DNA of 64,000 bases, taken from positions 124,001 through 188,000 of the forward strand of contig NZ_BSTT01000005.1 of assembly GCF_030269685.1 (NCBI RefSeq). Direction: 5' to 3'. A program made the translations under genes and the position numbers. Each line of letters opens with the position of its first letter. Position 1 is the first letter of the stretch. The stretch comes from Actinomycetospora sp. NBRC 106378. Lineage in GTDB: Bacteria > Actinomycetota > Actinomycetes > Mycobacteriales > Pseudonocardiaceae. Below the pieces are notes generated by a model. That model did no database searches. It was given only the letters and a program-made list of their open reading frames with translations, and had not been told where the DNA came from. Below are positions 54,187 through 63,067 of this stretch, one piece after another.

Positions 54187-54948
54187 CGTCGGTGGCAGGA
54201 GGATCGGGAGCGGTTCGTGGACAGCAACTCCGACGACGCGCTCGGCCCCCTGGCCGAGCAGTTCATGGCGCTCGGCCAGTCCCTGGTCGGCCCGACCGAG
54301 GGCGGCGTGACCGCGGTGCTCGAGCGCATCGTGCAGGCCGCGCGCGAGGTCACCGGGGTCGACGTGGTGTCGGTGACGCTGCGCGAGGACGACGGCTTCA
54401 CCACCCCGGTGGAGACCGATCCGGTGGCCACCAAGGCCGACGCCGTGCAGTACGAGGTCGGCGAGGGGCCCTGCGTCGAGGCCACCGTCGAGGAGGGGCT
54501 CGGCTACGCGGCCTCGTCCGACCTCGCGCACGACTCGCGCTGGACCCGGTTCGGGCCCGCCGCGGCCGAGCTCGGCCTGCACGCGGTGTTCGCCACCGGG
54601 ATGTTTCCGGGCGACGCCCACCCGCGGCTCGGGGCGCTCAACTACTACTCCCGGCAGGTGGGCGGTCTCGACGACGTCGACCGCGACATGGCGCTGATCT
54701 TCGCCACCCACGCCGCGATCGTGCTCCAGGGCGCCCGGGCCGTCGAGGCCGCCGAGATGCGGGCCGCGCAGCTGCAGGAGGCGGTGCGCTCGCGCGACGT
54801 CATCGGCCAGGCCAAGGGCATCCTCATGGAGCGGCGCGGTCTCTCCGCCGACCAGGCGTTCGACACGTTGCGCCGCACCTCGCAGGAGCTCAACGTCAAG
54901 CTCCGCGACCTGGCGACGACGCTGGCGTCGCGGCGCGCGGACCTCTGA
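54175..54948 (+). CDS. GAF-ANTAR regulator (RNA-binding antiterminator)
   Basis: 257 aa from GTG 54175. Residues about 30-190 are a GAF sensor (ERIVQAAREVTGVDVVSVTLRE, YEVGEGPCVEATVEEG). Residues about 195-252 are an ANTAR three-helix domain (LQEAVRSRDVIGQAKGILMERRGLSADQAFDTLRRTSQELNVKLRDLA). ANTAR domains bind paired hexaloop hairpins in mRNA leaders and prevent termination. Signal and RNA target are unknown. It lies just after the second desaturase but has its own apparently leaderless promoter. Confidence 0.92.
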   Translation: MTDERRWQEDRERFVDSNSDDALGPLAEQFMALGQSLVGPTEGGVTAVLERIVQAAREVTGVDVVSVTLREDDGFTTPVETDPVATKADAVQYEVGEGPCVEATVEEGLGYAASSDLAHDSRWTRFGPAAAELGLHAVFATGMFPGDAHPRLGALNYYSRQVGGLDDVDRDMALIFATHAAIVLQGARAVEAAEMRAAQLQEAVRSRDVIGQAKGILMERRGLSADQAFDTLRRTSQELNVKLRDLATTLASRRADL

Positions 54949-55037
54949 CCGGTTTACGCAGCCCGCGCGTTCGGGCATGCTCGGCCACCCGTGGAGACCA
55001 CGCGGGACGACAGTCACCGTGTCTCCCGGAGGTTCCC

Positions 55038-55451
55038 GTGGCCGCCCCCACGCCGTCCGAACTCCCCACCGGCCTCGACGAGCGACGTCGGCACGCCCGA
55101 TCCGCCGCTGCCCGCCGTGCCGTCGCCGGCATCGGGACCAGCTGGTACGACGACGGGTGCGTCGCGCTCGCCGTCGTCGGGACGGCCGGTCCGGCCCAGG
55201 TCCGGGCGCTGCGCGACCTGCGCCCGCAGCTCGCCCGCGAGGCGTGGGCCGAGCTCGTCATCGACCTGGGACACCTCGACGGCGAGTGCGGCCCGGCCCT
55301 CGTCCGCGTGCTCGGTCAGCTCCGCGTGCAGCGGCTGACCGCCGGGGCCCGGGTCGAGGTGCACGGCGCCCCGCCGGAGGTCGTCTCCGAGCTCGGCGCC
55401 GCGCCCGCGACCGCCTTCACCGTCTCCGACGAGCCGGCACCCGCGCGGTGA
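55038..55451 (+). CDS. STAS-like (anti-sigma-factor antagonist type) protein without the phospho-Ser
   Basis: 137 aa from GTG 55038 with GGAGG upstream. From residue about 38 it shows the STAS strand-helix pattern (VALAVVGTAGPAQVRALRD, ELVIDLGHLDGECGPALVRVLGQL, GARVEVHGAPPEVVSEL). The loop that usually reads D-S-S-G is G-E-C-G, so it lacks the Ser phosphorylated in SpoIIAA-type proteins. It may bind partners constitutively or be structural. It follows the GAF-ANTAR gene on the same strand. Confidence 0.7.
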   Translation: MAAPTPSELPTGLDERRRHARSAAARRAVAGIGTSWYDDGCVALAVVGTAGPAQVRALRDLRPQLAREAWAELVIDLGHLDGECGPALVRVLGQLRVQRLTAGARVEVHGAPPEVVSELGAAPATAFTVSDEPAPAR

Positions 55452-55473
55452 GCCCGGCCCGACCCGCCGCCGG

Positions 55474-56793
55474 TCAACCCTCGACGGCGGGTTCGGGGGC
55501 GAAGGCCATGCCGAACCGCAGCGCCAGCGCCACCTCGAGCCGGGCCACCGGGTCGTCCAGCGCCCCCGCGAACGACTCCTTGAGGCGCGCGAGCCGGTAG
55601 CGCACGGTCTGGGGGTGCACGTGCAGGGTGCCCGCGGCCTCCGCGACGTCGCCGTGCGCGTCCAGCCACGCCCGCAGCGTCTCGACCGCGCGGTCGCGGG
55701 CCGAGGCCGTCATCCGGCGCAGCGGTTCGAGGCGCTGCGCCACCAGGTCCGCGGTGACCGAGACGTCGGCGTGCAGCAGCAGGGCGAGCAGGTGGTCGTC
55801 GGAGCGCACGAGCCGCGACGGGGGCCGGTTGCCGCGGGTGGGTCCCTCGACGGGAACGATCTCGCCCGCCGCGACCAGGGGCCAGGCGGACCGGGCCCGC
55901 GTGACGGCGCGGGCGATCTGGTCGGTCCCGACCGTCGGCCCCACGACCGCCGTGACCCCGGCGGTGGCCTCGGCCAGGTCGTCGGCCCGGCCGGGTGCCT
56001 CCGGGTCGGGGACGACGACGACGCCGAGGCCGTCGACGCGGGCCCCGATCGCATCGGGCGGCATGCGGCGGCACACCGCCTGCAGCGACTCCTCGTCGCA
56101 GACCAGCACGGTGAGGCGGCGGGGCAGGGCCCACTCCGCGTCGCGGGCCAGGCGCTCGAGCTCGGGGCCCTCCGGCGGGGGTGTCCGCATCAGCGCCGAC
56201 ACCAGCGCGTGCCGACGGGCCTGCCGGGACCCCGCGGTGAGGCTCTGCTCGTGGGCGTACCCGGCGACCGACGCCGCCGCGAGCTGCTCGGTGTAGGCGA
56301 AGAGCGCCTCGGCGAGCCGGAAGATGTCGTCCGGGGTGAGCCCGTAGTCGTCGCTCCCGGCGGAGATGCGCCGCCACAGCACGCGGGTGCCGACGCGGTA
56401 GGCGGTCTGCAGCGCGTCCATCGTCCGGCCGTGGCGGTGCTCCACACGGCCGAGCTCGAAGTAGACGCGGGTGTCGGGGAGGTCGGCGTCGGTGCCGAGC
56501 AGCTGGAGGAACTGCTCGAGGGCGACCGAGACGCCGCGGCGGATGTTCTGGCCGAACACCCCGTTCATCGACAGGGCGTACTCGGCGATCTGGGCGCGGA
56601 CCTGCTCGATGATGTCGTCGGAGGTGTCGAGGACGGCGGCCCGCATCCGGTCCGCGGCCGCCGGCGGCACCTCGGCCCACGGGTGGCGGCGCGCGGGGTG
56701 GAGGTGGGCGCAGCCGTCGACGGCGCGCAACGGAGGGCGCGCCGCATCCGCGGGGCTCCCGTCCACACTCGCTCCGTCGCTCACGATCGCCAT
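55474..56793 (-). CDS. PucR/CdaR-type transcriptional regulator
   Basis: 439 aa from ATG 56793. The C-terminal PucR helix-turn-helix is clear (VETLRAWLDAHGDVAEAAGTLHVHPQTVRYRLARLKESFAG). The middle (about 200-350) is a GGDEF-like/diguanylate-cyclase-derived regulatory region typical of this family. The N-terminal about 190 residues (IIEQVRAQIAEYALSMNGVFGQNIRRG) form a helical sensor. Family members regulate purine, sugar-acid or polyhydroxyalkanoate genes. It is divergent from the hydrolase gene at 56919. Confidence 0.9.
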   Translation of the reverse strand: MAIVSDGASVDGSPADAARPPLRAVDGCAHLHPARRHPWAEVPPAAADRMRAAVLDTSDDIIEQVRAQIAEYALSMNGVFGQNIRRGVSVALEQFLQLLGTDADLPDTRVYFELGRVEHRHGRTMDALQTAYRVGTRVLWRRISAGSDDYGLTPDDIFRLAEALFAYTEQLAAASVAGYAHEQSLTAGSRQARRHALVSALMRTPPPEGPELERLARDAEWALPRRLTVLVCDEESLQAVCRRMPPDAIGARVDGLGVVVVPDPEAPGRADDLAEATAGVTAVVGPTVGTDQIARAVTRARSAWPLVAAGEIVPVEGPTRGNRPPSRLVRSDDHLLALLLHADVSVTADLVAQRLEPLRRMTASARDRAVETLRAWLDAHGDVAEAAGTLHVHPQTVRYRLARLKESFAGALDDPVARLEVALALRFGMAFAPEPAVEG

Positions 56794-56918
56794 TGTGACC
56801 CAGACGCCGCGCCGTGGGGGAGAGTCGGCGATCCGGGACACAGCGCCTGCACAGCCGTACCCGTCAAGGTTCAGGAGGGCGATCGTCGTGGGTACGGGAC
56901 CCGACGAGGAGGTGGCGC

Positions 56919-58199
56919 GTGCCGGATGCCGTGATGGGGCCACCCCGGGGCGCGGGGCGGCTCGCGCTGCTCGGCGGGGCGGGGGCCGCGCTCGTCACGA
57001 CGGCGGGCTTCCGGCCCCTGACCCGTCGCTGGCCCGCCGCGATCGGCGCCTCGCTGCTCGCCGCGTTCGCCACCGAGCTGCCGCGTCCGACGGCCCTCCT
57101 GACCGGCGGCGTCGCGCTCGTCGCGGCCCGGCGGGGCGCGGGACGGACGGTCGCCGGTCGGGTCGGGCTGGCACTCGCGGTCGGCTCGGTGGGGGCGCTG
57201 CTCACGCTCGACCGCCGGGCCCGGAGGACCGACGGGGTGCTGCGGGACGCGCTCGTCGACGCCTTCGGCGTCACCGGGCCGGAGCCGGAGCCCGCCCGGT
57301 GGCTCTCGCCGCGGGCGGTCACCGCCCCGCGGCGGTTCCGGGCGGCGGGGGCGCGGGACGTGTCCTTCGGGCCGCACGGCGTGGCGAACCTGCTCGACGT
57401 GTGGCGTCACCCCGACCTGCCCGACGACGCCGGCGCGCCCGTGCTCGTCGAGATCCACGGCGGTGCGTGGTCGTCCGGGCGCAAGGAGGGCGAGGGCAAC
57501 CCGCTCATGGCGTACCTGGTCTCGCGGGGCTGGGTGTGCGTCACGGTCAACTACCGGCTCGGGCCGCACCACCGGTGGCCGGCGATGATCGACGACGTCC
57601 GGGCCGCGCTCGGCTGGGTGCACACCCACATCGCCGAGCACGGGGGAGACCCCGGCTTCGTCGCCGTGAGCGGGGGCTCGGCTGGTGCGCACCTCGCGGC
57701 GCTGGCCGCGCTCACCGGGCGCGACGACGACCACAGCCGCGTCGACGCCGCCGTGACGCTCTACGGCATCTACGACCTCACCACCGACGACGGCAGCGGC
57801 ACCCTCGACGAGCTGCTGGCCGAGACGATGATGTCCGGGACCCCCGCCGGCTGGGCGGGCGCCTCGCCGACCCACCGGGTCTCGGCGGGCGCGCCACCGT
57901 TCTTCGTGCTGCACGGCACGGGCGACGCCATCGTGGTCCCGGAGCAGAGCCGCGGGTTCGTCCGGGCGCTGCGCGCGGTGTCGCGCGCCCCGGTGGCCTA
58001 CGCCGAGCTGCCCCACGCCCAGCACGCCTTCGACGCGCTGCCCACCCCGCGCACGATGCTCGTGGTGCGGGCGGTCGAGGCGTTCCTGGTCGGCGTGCTG
58101 GGCCACCGCCCGACCCGACCCGGGGCGGAGGCGCTCGTGGCGGGACGGGGCCCCGGGGGCGCCCCGCCGGTGCCGGCGTCGCCTCCGGGCGGTGCGTGA
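56919..58199 (+). CDS. Membrane-anchored alpha/beta hydrolase, hormone-sensitive-lipase type
   Basis: 426 aa from GTG 56919, chosen for GAGGAGG just upstream. The N-terminal about 95 residues contain two or three hydrophobic segments (LALLGGAGAALVTTAGF; AAIGASLLAAFATEL; LALAVGSVGALLTL). The catalytic part has the HGG oxyanion motif (EIHGGAWSSG), nucleophile Ser254 in GGSAGAH, Asp336 (GTGDAIV) and His369 (HAQHAF). It probably hydrolyses a lipid or ester at the membrane face. Substrate unknown. It is divergent from the PucR regulator. Confidence 0.9.
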   Translation: MPDAVMGPPRGAGRLALLGGAGAALVTTAGFRPLTRRWPAAIGASLLAAFATELPRPTALLTGGVALVAARRGAGRTVAGRVGLALAVGSVGALLTLDRRARRTDGVLRDALVDAFGVTGPEPEPARWLSPRAVTAPRRFRAAGARDVSFGPHGVANLLDVWRHPDLPDDAGAPVLVEIHGGAWSSGRKEGEGNPLMAYLVSRGWVCVTVNYRLGPHHRWPAMIDDVRAALGWVHTHIAEHGGDPGFVAVSGGSAGAHLAALAALTGRDDDHSRVDAAVTLYGIYDLTTDDGSGTLDELLAETMMSGTPAGWAGASPTHRVSAGAPPFFVLHGTGDAIVVPEQSRGFVRALRAVSRAPVAYAELPHAQHAFDALPTPRTMLVVRAVEAFLVGVLGHRPTRPGAEALVAGRGPGGAPPVPASPPGGA

Positions 58200-58376
58200 G
58201 GCAGCCTCCCCGGCCCGCCGGCCCGGACGGTGTACCTCTCGCGGACGGCCCGGCACCGGGCGCGGTCGCGACGACGCCACCCCGTCCTGCCGCCCCGAAC
58301 GAGGTCGACGGCGATCGATAGGCTGGACGCACCGCGGGGGAGACCGTCCGCCGCACGTGATCGCAGGAGTTCCACC

Positions 58377-60443
58377 GTGTCCTCGCCAGCCTCGCCCGCC
58401 TCCACCCAGCACGTCCGGGTCGCCGCGGGCACGACGGCGGGGCAGGCCGTCCGCGAGGCGGGGTTCCCGGGCAGCGGGCCACAGGCCGTCGTCGTCGTGC
58501 AGGCCCCCGACGGCACCCTGAAGGATCTGGCGTGGGCGCCGGACGAGGACGTCGACGTCACCCCGGTCGCGGCCGACACCGAGGACGGCCGCGCCGTCAT
58601 CCGGCACAGTGCCGCGCACGTGCTCGCCCAGGCGGTCCAGCAGAAGTTCCCGGACGCGAAGCTCGGGATCGGCCCGCCCGTCACCGACGGCTTCTACTAC
58701 GACTTCGCGGTGGAGCGCCCCTTCACCCCCGAGGACCTCGCGGACCTCGAGAAGTCGATGAAGAAGATCATCAAAGCGAAGCAGCGGTTCGCCCGCCGCG
58801 AGTACTCCTCGCTCGACGAGGCCCGCGCGGAACTGAAGGACGAGCCGTTCAAGCTCGAGCTCGTCGACCTCAAGGGCAACTCCGACGCCGAGGCCGACGG
58901 CGAGATCATGGAGGTCGGGGCGGGCAACCTCACCGCCTACGACAACATCCACGCCCACACCGGCGAGCGGGTGTGGGGCGACCTCTGCCGCGGCCCGCAC
59001 GTCCCCACCACGGGCTACATCCCGGCCTTCAAGGTCACCCGCAGCGCCGCCGCCTACTGGCGCGGCGACCAGCGCAACGCCCAGCTGCAGCGCATCTACG
59101 GCACTGCGTGGGAGTCGCAGGAGGCGCAGGACGCGTACCTGGAGCGGCTCGCCGAGGCCGAGCGGCGCGACCACCGTCGTCTCGGGTCGGAGCTCGACCT
59201 GTTCAGCTTCCCGGACGAGATCGGCTCCGGCCTCGCGGTCTTCCACCCCAAGGGCGGGGTGATCCGCAAGGAGCTCGAGGACTACTCGCGGCAGCGGCAC
59301 GCCGAGGCGGGCTACGAGTTCGTCAACACCCCGCACGCCACCAAGGGCGAGCTCTTCTCGACGTCGGGTCACCTCGACTGGTACCGCGAGGGCATGTTCC
59401 CCGCGATGCACCTCGACGCCGAGTACGACGAGGCGGGCGCGCTCAAGCGGCAGGGGCAGGACTACTACCTCAAGCCGATGAACTGCCCGATGCACAACCT
59501 GATCTTCCGGTCGCGCGGGCGGTCCTACCGGGAGCTGCCGCTGCGGCTCTTCGAGTTCGGCACGGTCTACCGCTACGAGAAGTCGGGCGTGGTGCACGGC
59601 CTGACCCGGGCGCGGGGCTTCACCCAGGACGACGCGCACATCTACTGCACGCGCGAGCAGATGGCCGGCGAGATCGCCTCGCTGCTCGAGTTCGTGCTGA
59701 ACCTGCTGCGCGACTACGGGCTCGACGACTTCTACCTGGAGCTCTCCACCCGGAACCCGGAGAAGTCGATCGGGTCCGACGAGGCCTGGGAGGAGGCGAC
59801 CGACGCCCTGCGGGAGGCGGCCTCCAGCTTCGGCCTCGACCTCGTGGACGACCCGGGCGGCGCCGCCTTCTACGCGCCGAAGATCAGCGTCCAGGCCAAG
59901 GACGCGATCGGCCGGTACTGGCAGATGTCGACCATCCAGGTCGACCTCATGCTGCCCGACCGTTTCGAGCTCGAGTACACCGCGAGCGACGGGTCCCGGC
60001 AGCGTCCGGTGATGATCCACCGCGCGCTCTTCGGGTCGATCGAGCGGTTCTTCGGCGTCCTCACCGAGCACTACGCGGGCGCCTTCCCGGCCTGGCTCGC
60101 GCCGGTGCAGGCGGTCGCCATCCCGGTGTCGAACGACCAGGCCGACTACGTCGACGGCATCGTCGGGAAGCTCAAGCGCCTCGGCCTGCGGGTCGAGGCG
60201 GACCACTCCGACGACCGGATGCAGAAGAAGATCCGCACCCACACCCTGCAGAAGGTGCCGTTCCTGCTGCTGGCCGGCGGGAAGGACGCGGACGCCGACG
60301 CGGTGTCGTTCCGCTTCCGGGACGGCAGCCAGGTCAACGGCGTCCCCGTGGACCGTGCGGTCGAGGCGATCGCGGACTGGGTCGCGCGCCGCGAGAACAC
60401 CTCGCCCGACGAGGCCTCCTTCGGGCCGCGGGTGGCGGGCTGA
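58377..60443 (+). CDS. thrS: Threonyl-tRNA synthetase
   Basis: 688 aa from GTG 58377 with AGGAG upstream; full length. Order: N-terminal TGS domain (about 1-65), editing/second additional domain (about 75-240; [11 protein letters not shown] and the later CRGPHVP), class II catalytic core (about 270-575; [47 protein letters not shown]), C-terminal anticodon-binding domain (about 580-680). It charges tRNA-Thr. No T-box leader is visible in 58200-58376. It heads thrS-HIT-pgsA-patA, an order shared with M. tuberculosis Rv2614c-Rv2611c. Confidence 0.98.
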   Translation: MSSPASPASTQHVRVAAGTTAGQAVREAGFPGSGPQAVVVVQAPDGTLKDLAWAPDEDVDVTPVAADTEDGRAVIRHSAAHVLAQAVQQKFPDAKLGIGPPVTDGFYYDFAVERPFTPEDLADLEKSMKKIIKAKQRFARREYSSLDEARAELKDEPFKLELVDLKGNSDAEADGEIMEVGAGNLTAYDNIHAHTGERVWGDLCRGPHVPTTGYIPAFKVTRSAAAYWRGDQRNAQLQRIYGTAWESQEAQDAYLERLAEAERRDHRRLGSELDLFSFPDEIGSGLAVFHPKGGVIRKELEDYSRQRHAEAGYEFVNTPHATKGELFSTSGHLDWYREGMFPAMHLDAEYDEAGALKRQGQDYYLKPMNCPMHNLIFRSRGRSYRELPLRLFEFGTVYRYEKSGVVHGLTRARGFTQDDAHIYCTREQMAGEIASLLEFVLNLLRDYGLDDFYLELSTRNPEKSIGSDEAWEEATDALREAASSFGLDLVDDPGGAAFYAPKISVQAKDAIGRYWQMSTIQVDLMLPDRFELEYTASDGSRQRPVMIHRALFGSIERFFGVLTEHYAGAFPAWLAPVQAVAIPVSNDQADYVDGIVGKLKRLGLRVEADHSDDRMQKKIRTHTLQKVPFLLLAGGKDADADAVSFRFRDGSQVNGVPVDRAVEAIADWVARRENTSPDEASFGPRVAG

Positions 60444-60455
60444 CGCGATGGGACC

Positions 60456-61070
60456 GTGGTGACCGACGGGGTGACGCCGGGTCTGCCGCCCCAGCCGGGG
60501 CGGCCGGACTCGGGGGTGCCGGTGGAGCACCCGCAGGGTGCCGACGAGCTGGCCGGGGCGGGCACGCCCGACGGTTTCCGCCGGCTCTGGGCGCCGCACC
60601 GCATGGCCTACATCGCCGGGGAGCAGGGCACCGGTGAGATCGACGGCGGGTGCCCGCTCTGCGCCATCCCCGGCCGCTCCGACGCCGACGGCCTCGTCGT
60701 CGCGCGCGGCGAGCAGGTCTACGCCGTGCTCAACCTGCACCCCTACAACCCGGGCCACCTCATGGTGGTGCCCTACCGTCACGTCGCGAAGCTCGACGAG
60801 CTCACCGACGACGAGTCCGTCGAACTGGTGCGGGTGACGCAGCAGGCGATCCGAGCGCTGCGGACGATGTCCTCCCCGCACGGCTTCAACGTCGGGATCA
60901 ACCTCGGTCACGTGGCCGGGGGCTCCCTGGCCGACCACCTGCACCAGCACGTCGTGCCCCGCTGGGGCGGCGACGCCAACTTCATCACCGTCATCGGCCA
61001 GACCAAGGTCATCCCCGCGCTGCTCGCGGAGACCCGGGACCGGCTGGCGGAGGTCTGGACACCGACATGA
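60456..61070 (+). CDS. HIT-domain nucleotide hydrolase/phosphorylase (Ap4A type)
   Basis: 204 aa from GTG 60456 (a GTG follows directly at 60459). The N-terminal about 40 residues are a Pro/Gly-rich extension. The HIT domain has CPLCAIP near its start, LNLHPYNPGHLMVVPYRHV, and the active histidine triad H161-x-H163-x-H165 in HLHQHVVPRW. It is similar to Rv2613c, an Ap4A phosphorylase. The stop overlaps the pgsA start by ATGA. Confidence 0.94.
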   Translation: MVTDGVTPGLPPQPGRPDSGVPVEHPQGADELAGAGTPDGFRRLWAPHRMAYIAGEQGTGEIDGGCPLCAIPGRSDADGLVVARGEQVYAVLNLHPYNPGHLMVVPYRHVAKLDELTDDESVELVRVTQQAIRALRTMSSPHGFNVGINLGHVAGGSLADHLHQHVVPRWGGDANFITVIGQTKVIPALLAETRDRLAEVWTPT

Positions 61071-61738
61071 TCAACGACTGGGGCCGCGCGGCCATCAACC
61101 GCAGCCTCGAGCCCGCGGGGCACTGGCTCGTGCGCCGGGGCATCCACCCCGACGCGATGACCGTCTTCGGGACGGCGGGTGCCACCGGGTTCGCGATCTG
61201 GCTCATCCCGACCGGGCACCTCTTCGCCGCCTCCATGATCGTGTGGGGCTTCGCGATGCTCGACGTCCTCGACGGGGCGATGGCCCGGGCGCGGGGTGTC
61301 ACCAGTCCGTTCGGCGGGGTGCTCGACTCGCTCTGCGACCGCATCGTCGACGGCACCGTCTTCGCCGGGATCGCGTGGTGGGCGGCGTCGAACGACCGGT
61401 GGGTGATCGTGGCGCTCAGCCTCGTCTGCCTCGTCACCGGGCAGCTGATCTCCTACATCAAGGCGCGCGCGGAGGCCGCCGGGCTGGCGGGCGGGGGCGG
61501 GGTCGTCGAGCGGGCGGAACGGCTCATCCTCGGCCTGACCGGCATCGGACTCACCGGCCTCGGGCTGTGGTGGGCGGTCGACGTGGCGCTGTGGCTGCTC
61601 ACGATCGGTTCGGTCGTCACGGTCGCGCAGCGCATCCGGACGGTGTGGGTCAGCGCCCGCGAGCAGTACGGCGCGGCCACCGGCCGGACCGACGTGCCGG
61701 CCCTCGACCCGGGCGGCCCCGCCCGGGACGCCGGGTGA
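61067..61738 (+). CDS. pgsA: Phosphatidylinositol phosphate synthase (CDP-alcohol phosphotransferase)
   Basis: 223 aa from ATG 61067. The CDP-alcohol phosphotransferase motif is complete: Asp66, Asp69-Gly70, Ala73-Arg74, Gly83, Asp87, Asp91. About six membrane helices. By gene order (between the HIT gene and patA) it corresponds to actinobacterial PgsA1, which joins CDP-diacylglycerol with inositol 1-phosphate, the first step of phosphatidylinositol and PIM synthesis. It is coupled to both neighbours (ATGA and GTGA). Confidence 0.94.
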   Translation: MINDWGRAAINRSLEPAGHWLVRRGIHPDAMTVFGTAGATGFAIWLIPTGHLFAASMIVWGFAMLDVLDGAMARARGVTSPFGGVLDSLCDRIVDGTVFAGIAWWAASNDRWVIVALSLVCLVTGQLISYIKARAEAAGLAGGGGVVERAERLILGLTGIGLTGLGLWWAVDVALWLLTIGSVVTVAQRIRTVWVSAREQYGAATGRTDVPALDPGGPARDAG

Positions 61739-62613
61739 CGCTCGCCGAACGCGCGGCCGATCTCGGGTACGCCGCGGGCTGGCAGCTGGTCCGCGGCCTC
61801 CCCGAACCGGTCGCACGCGGGGCCTTCGACCTCGGCGCGGACCTCGCCGCCCACCGCGGCGGACCCGGCGTGCGGCGCCTGCGCGCGAACTACGCCCGCG
61901 TCCGCCCGGACCTCGACGACCACGCCCTCGACGAGCTCACCCGCGCCGGCGTCCGCTCGTACGCCCGCTACTGGCGTGAGGCCTTCCGGCTGCCCGCGAT
62001 GAACCCGTCGACGCTCGCCGACCAGGTCGACGACGACGTCGTCGGGCGCGAGCACCTCGACACCGCGCTCGCCCGCGGCCGCGGCGCGGTCGTCGCGCTG
62101 ACCCACTCGGGCAACTGGGACGTCGTCGGCTCCTGGGCGGTGCAGCGCTACGGCGGGTTCGTGACGGTGGCCGAACGTCTGCGTCCGGAGTCGCTCTACC
62201 AGCGGTTCGTCGCGTACCGCGAGTCGCTCGGGTTCGAGATCCTGCCGATGACCGGCGGGGAGGCACCGGTCCGCGGCCTGCTCCGGGCGCTGCGGGGCGG
62301 CCGGATCGTCTGTCTCGTCGCCGACCGGGACCTGTCCCACCACGGGGTCGGCGTCAACTTCTTCGGGCACCGGGCGGCGATGCCCCCGGGCCCGGCGTCG
62401 CTCGCCGCCGCCACCGGCGCCCCGCTGCTCCCGCTCGGCTGCTGGTTCACCGAGCGCGGCTGGGGGTTCCGCATCCACCCGCCGATCACGGTCGGCTCCC
62501 GGACCGACGTCGCCACCGCGACCCAGGCGATGGCCGACGCGTTCGCCGAGGAGATCGCCGAGCACCCCCAGGACTGGCACATGCTCCAGCGCATCTGGCC
62601 CGACGTCAGGTAG
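61735..62613 (+). CDS. Phosphatidylinositol mannoside acyltransferase (PatA-like)
   Basis: 292 aa from GTG 61735, sharing GTGA with the pgsA stop. A lysophospholipid acyltransferase of the LpxL/HtrB type with catalytic His124 and Asp129 in HSGNWD and downstream VADRDLSHHGVGVNFFG. By synteny with Rv2611c it should acylate the mannose of PIM2 at the cytoplasmic membrane. The mannosyltransferase gene pimA, next in M. tuberculosis, is not present here. The 3' end overlaps the convergent MarR gene by eight bases. Confidence 0.93.
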   Translation: MTLAERAADLGYAAGWQLVRGLPEPVARGAFDLGADLAAHRGGPGVRRLRANYARVRPDLDDHALDELTRAGVRSYARYWREAFRLPAMNPSTLADQVDDDVVGREHLDTALARGRGAVVALTHSGNWDVVGSWAVQRYGGFVTVAERLRPESLYQRFVAYRESLGFEILPMTGGEAPVRGLLRALRGGRIVCLVADRDLSHHGVGVNFFGHRAAMPPGPASLAAATGAPLLPLGCWFTERGWGFRIHPPITVGSRTDVATATQAMADAFAEEIAEHPQDWHMLQRIWPDVR

Positions 62614-63031
62614 GGGACAGCCGGGCGCGCAGCCCGGCCAGACCCGCCGTCAGGAACGCGACGTCGTCCGGGCCCAGGTGACGACGCAGTTCGTCGGCGA
62701 CGACCGTCTCGGCGCGCTCGTGGGCCGCGCGGCCGGACGCGGTGGGGACGAGGACCGAGGAGCGGCGGTCCGCGGGGTGGGGTTCCCGGACGACGAGGCC
62801 CCCGAGGACCAGGCGGTCGGTGAGCTTGCTGGCCGCGCCGACGGTCACGCGCAGGGCCGTCGACACGTCCTGCACGCGGCACGACGGGACGCGCACCACC
62901 GCCCGCAGCGCCTCGACCCGCCCGAGCGGGAGGCCGAGGTCGGCGCGGACCCGCCGGTCGACCGCCTCCCACAGGGCGATCTGCACGCGGACGAGGTCGT
63001 CGAAGACGTCGACGACCGAGGTACCTTCCAT
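62606..63031 (-). CDS. MarR-family regulator
   Basis: 141 aa from ATG 63031. MarR fold: VQIALWEAVDRRVRADLG, recognition region LRVTVGAASKLTDRLVLGGLV, and the conserved wing HPADRRSSVLVPTASGRA. It is divergent from the quinone-oxidoreductase-like gene 36 bases away. Two identical-type palindromes cover its start codon, implying autorepression and control of the oxidoreductase, possibly in response to quinones or electrophiles. Confidence 0.92.
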   Translation of the reverse strand: MEGTSVVDVFDDLVRVQIALWEAVDRRVRADLGLPLGRVEALRAVVRVPSCRVQDVSTALRVTVGAASKLTDRLVLGGLVVREPHPADRRSSVLVPTASGRAAHERAETVVADELRRHLGPDDVAFLTAGLAGLRARLSPT

Positions 63032-63050
63032 GGAAGCATTTTCCACGGAA
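63026..63050. promoter_or_regulatory. Tandem MarR operator candidates TTCCATGGAA and TTCCACGGAA
   Basis: Two 10-base (near-)palindromes at 63026-63035 and 63041-63050, spaced 15 bases centre to centre, lie between divergent start codons at 63031 and 63068. The first one includes the MarR ATG. Confidence 0.65.
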
Positions 63051-63067
63051 GCCTGTTGGGGGTCGAC

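Noticed and set aside
58200-58376. T-box leader before thrS
   Set aside because: No T-box consensus or specifier-loop arrangement seen; upstream DNA is ordinary GC-rich sequence.
56871-60950. 1359-aa minus-strand frame opposite the hydrolase and thrS
   Set aside because: Antisense to a full-length threonyl-tRNA synthetase; no domain in the translation.
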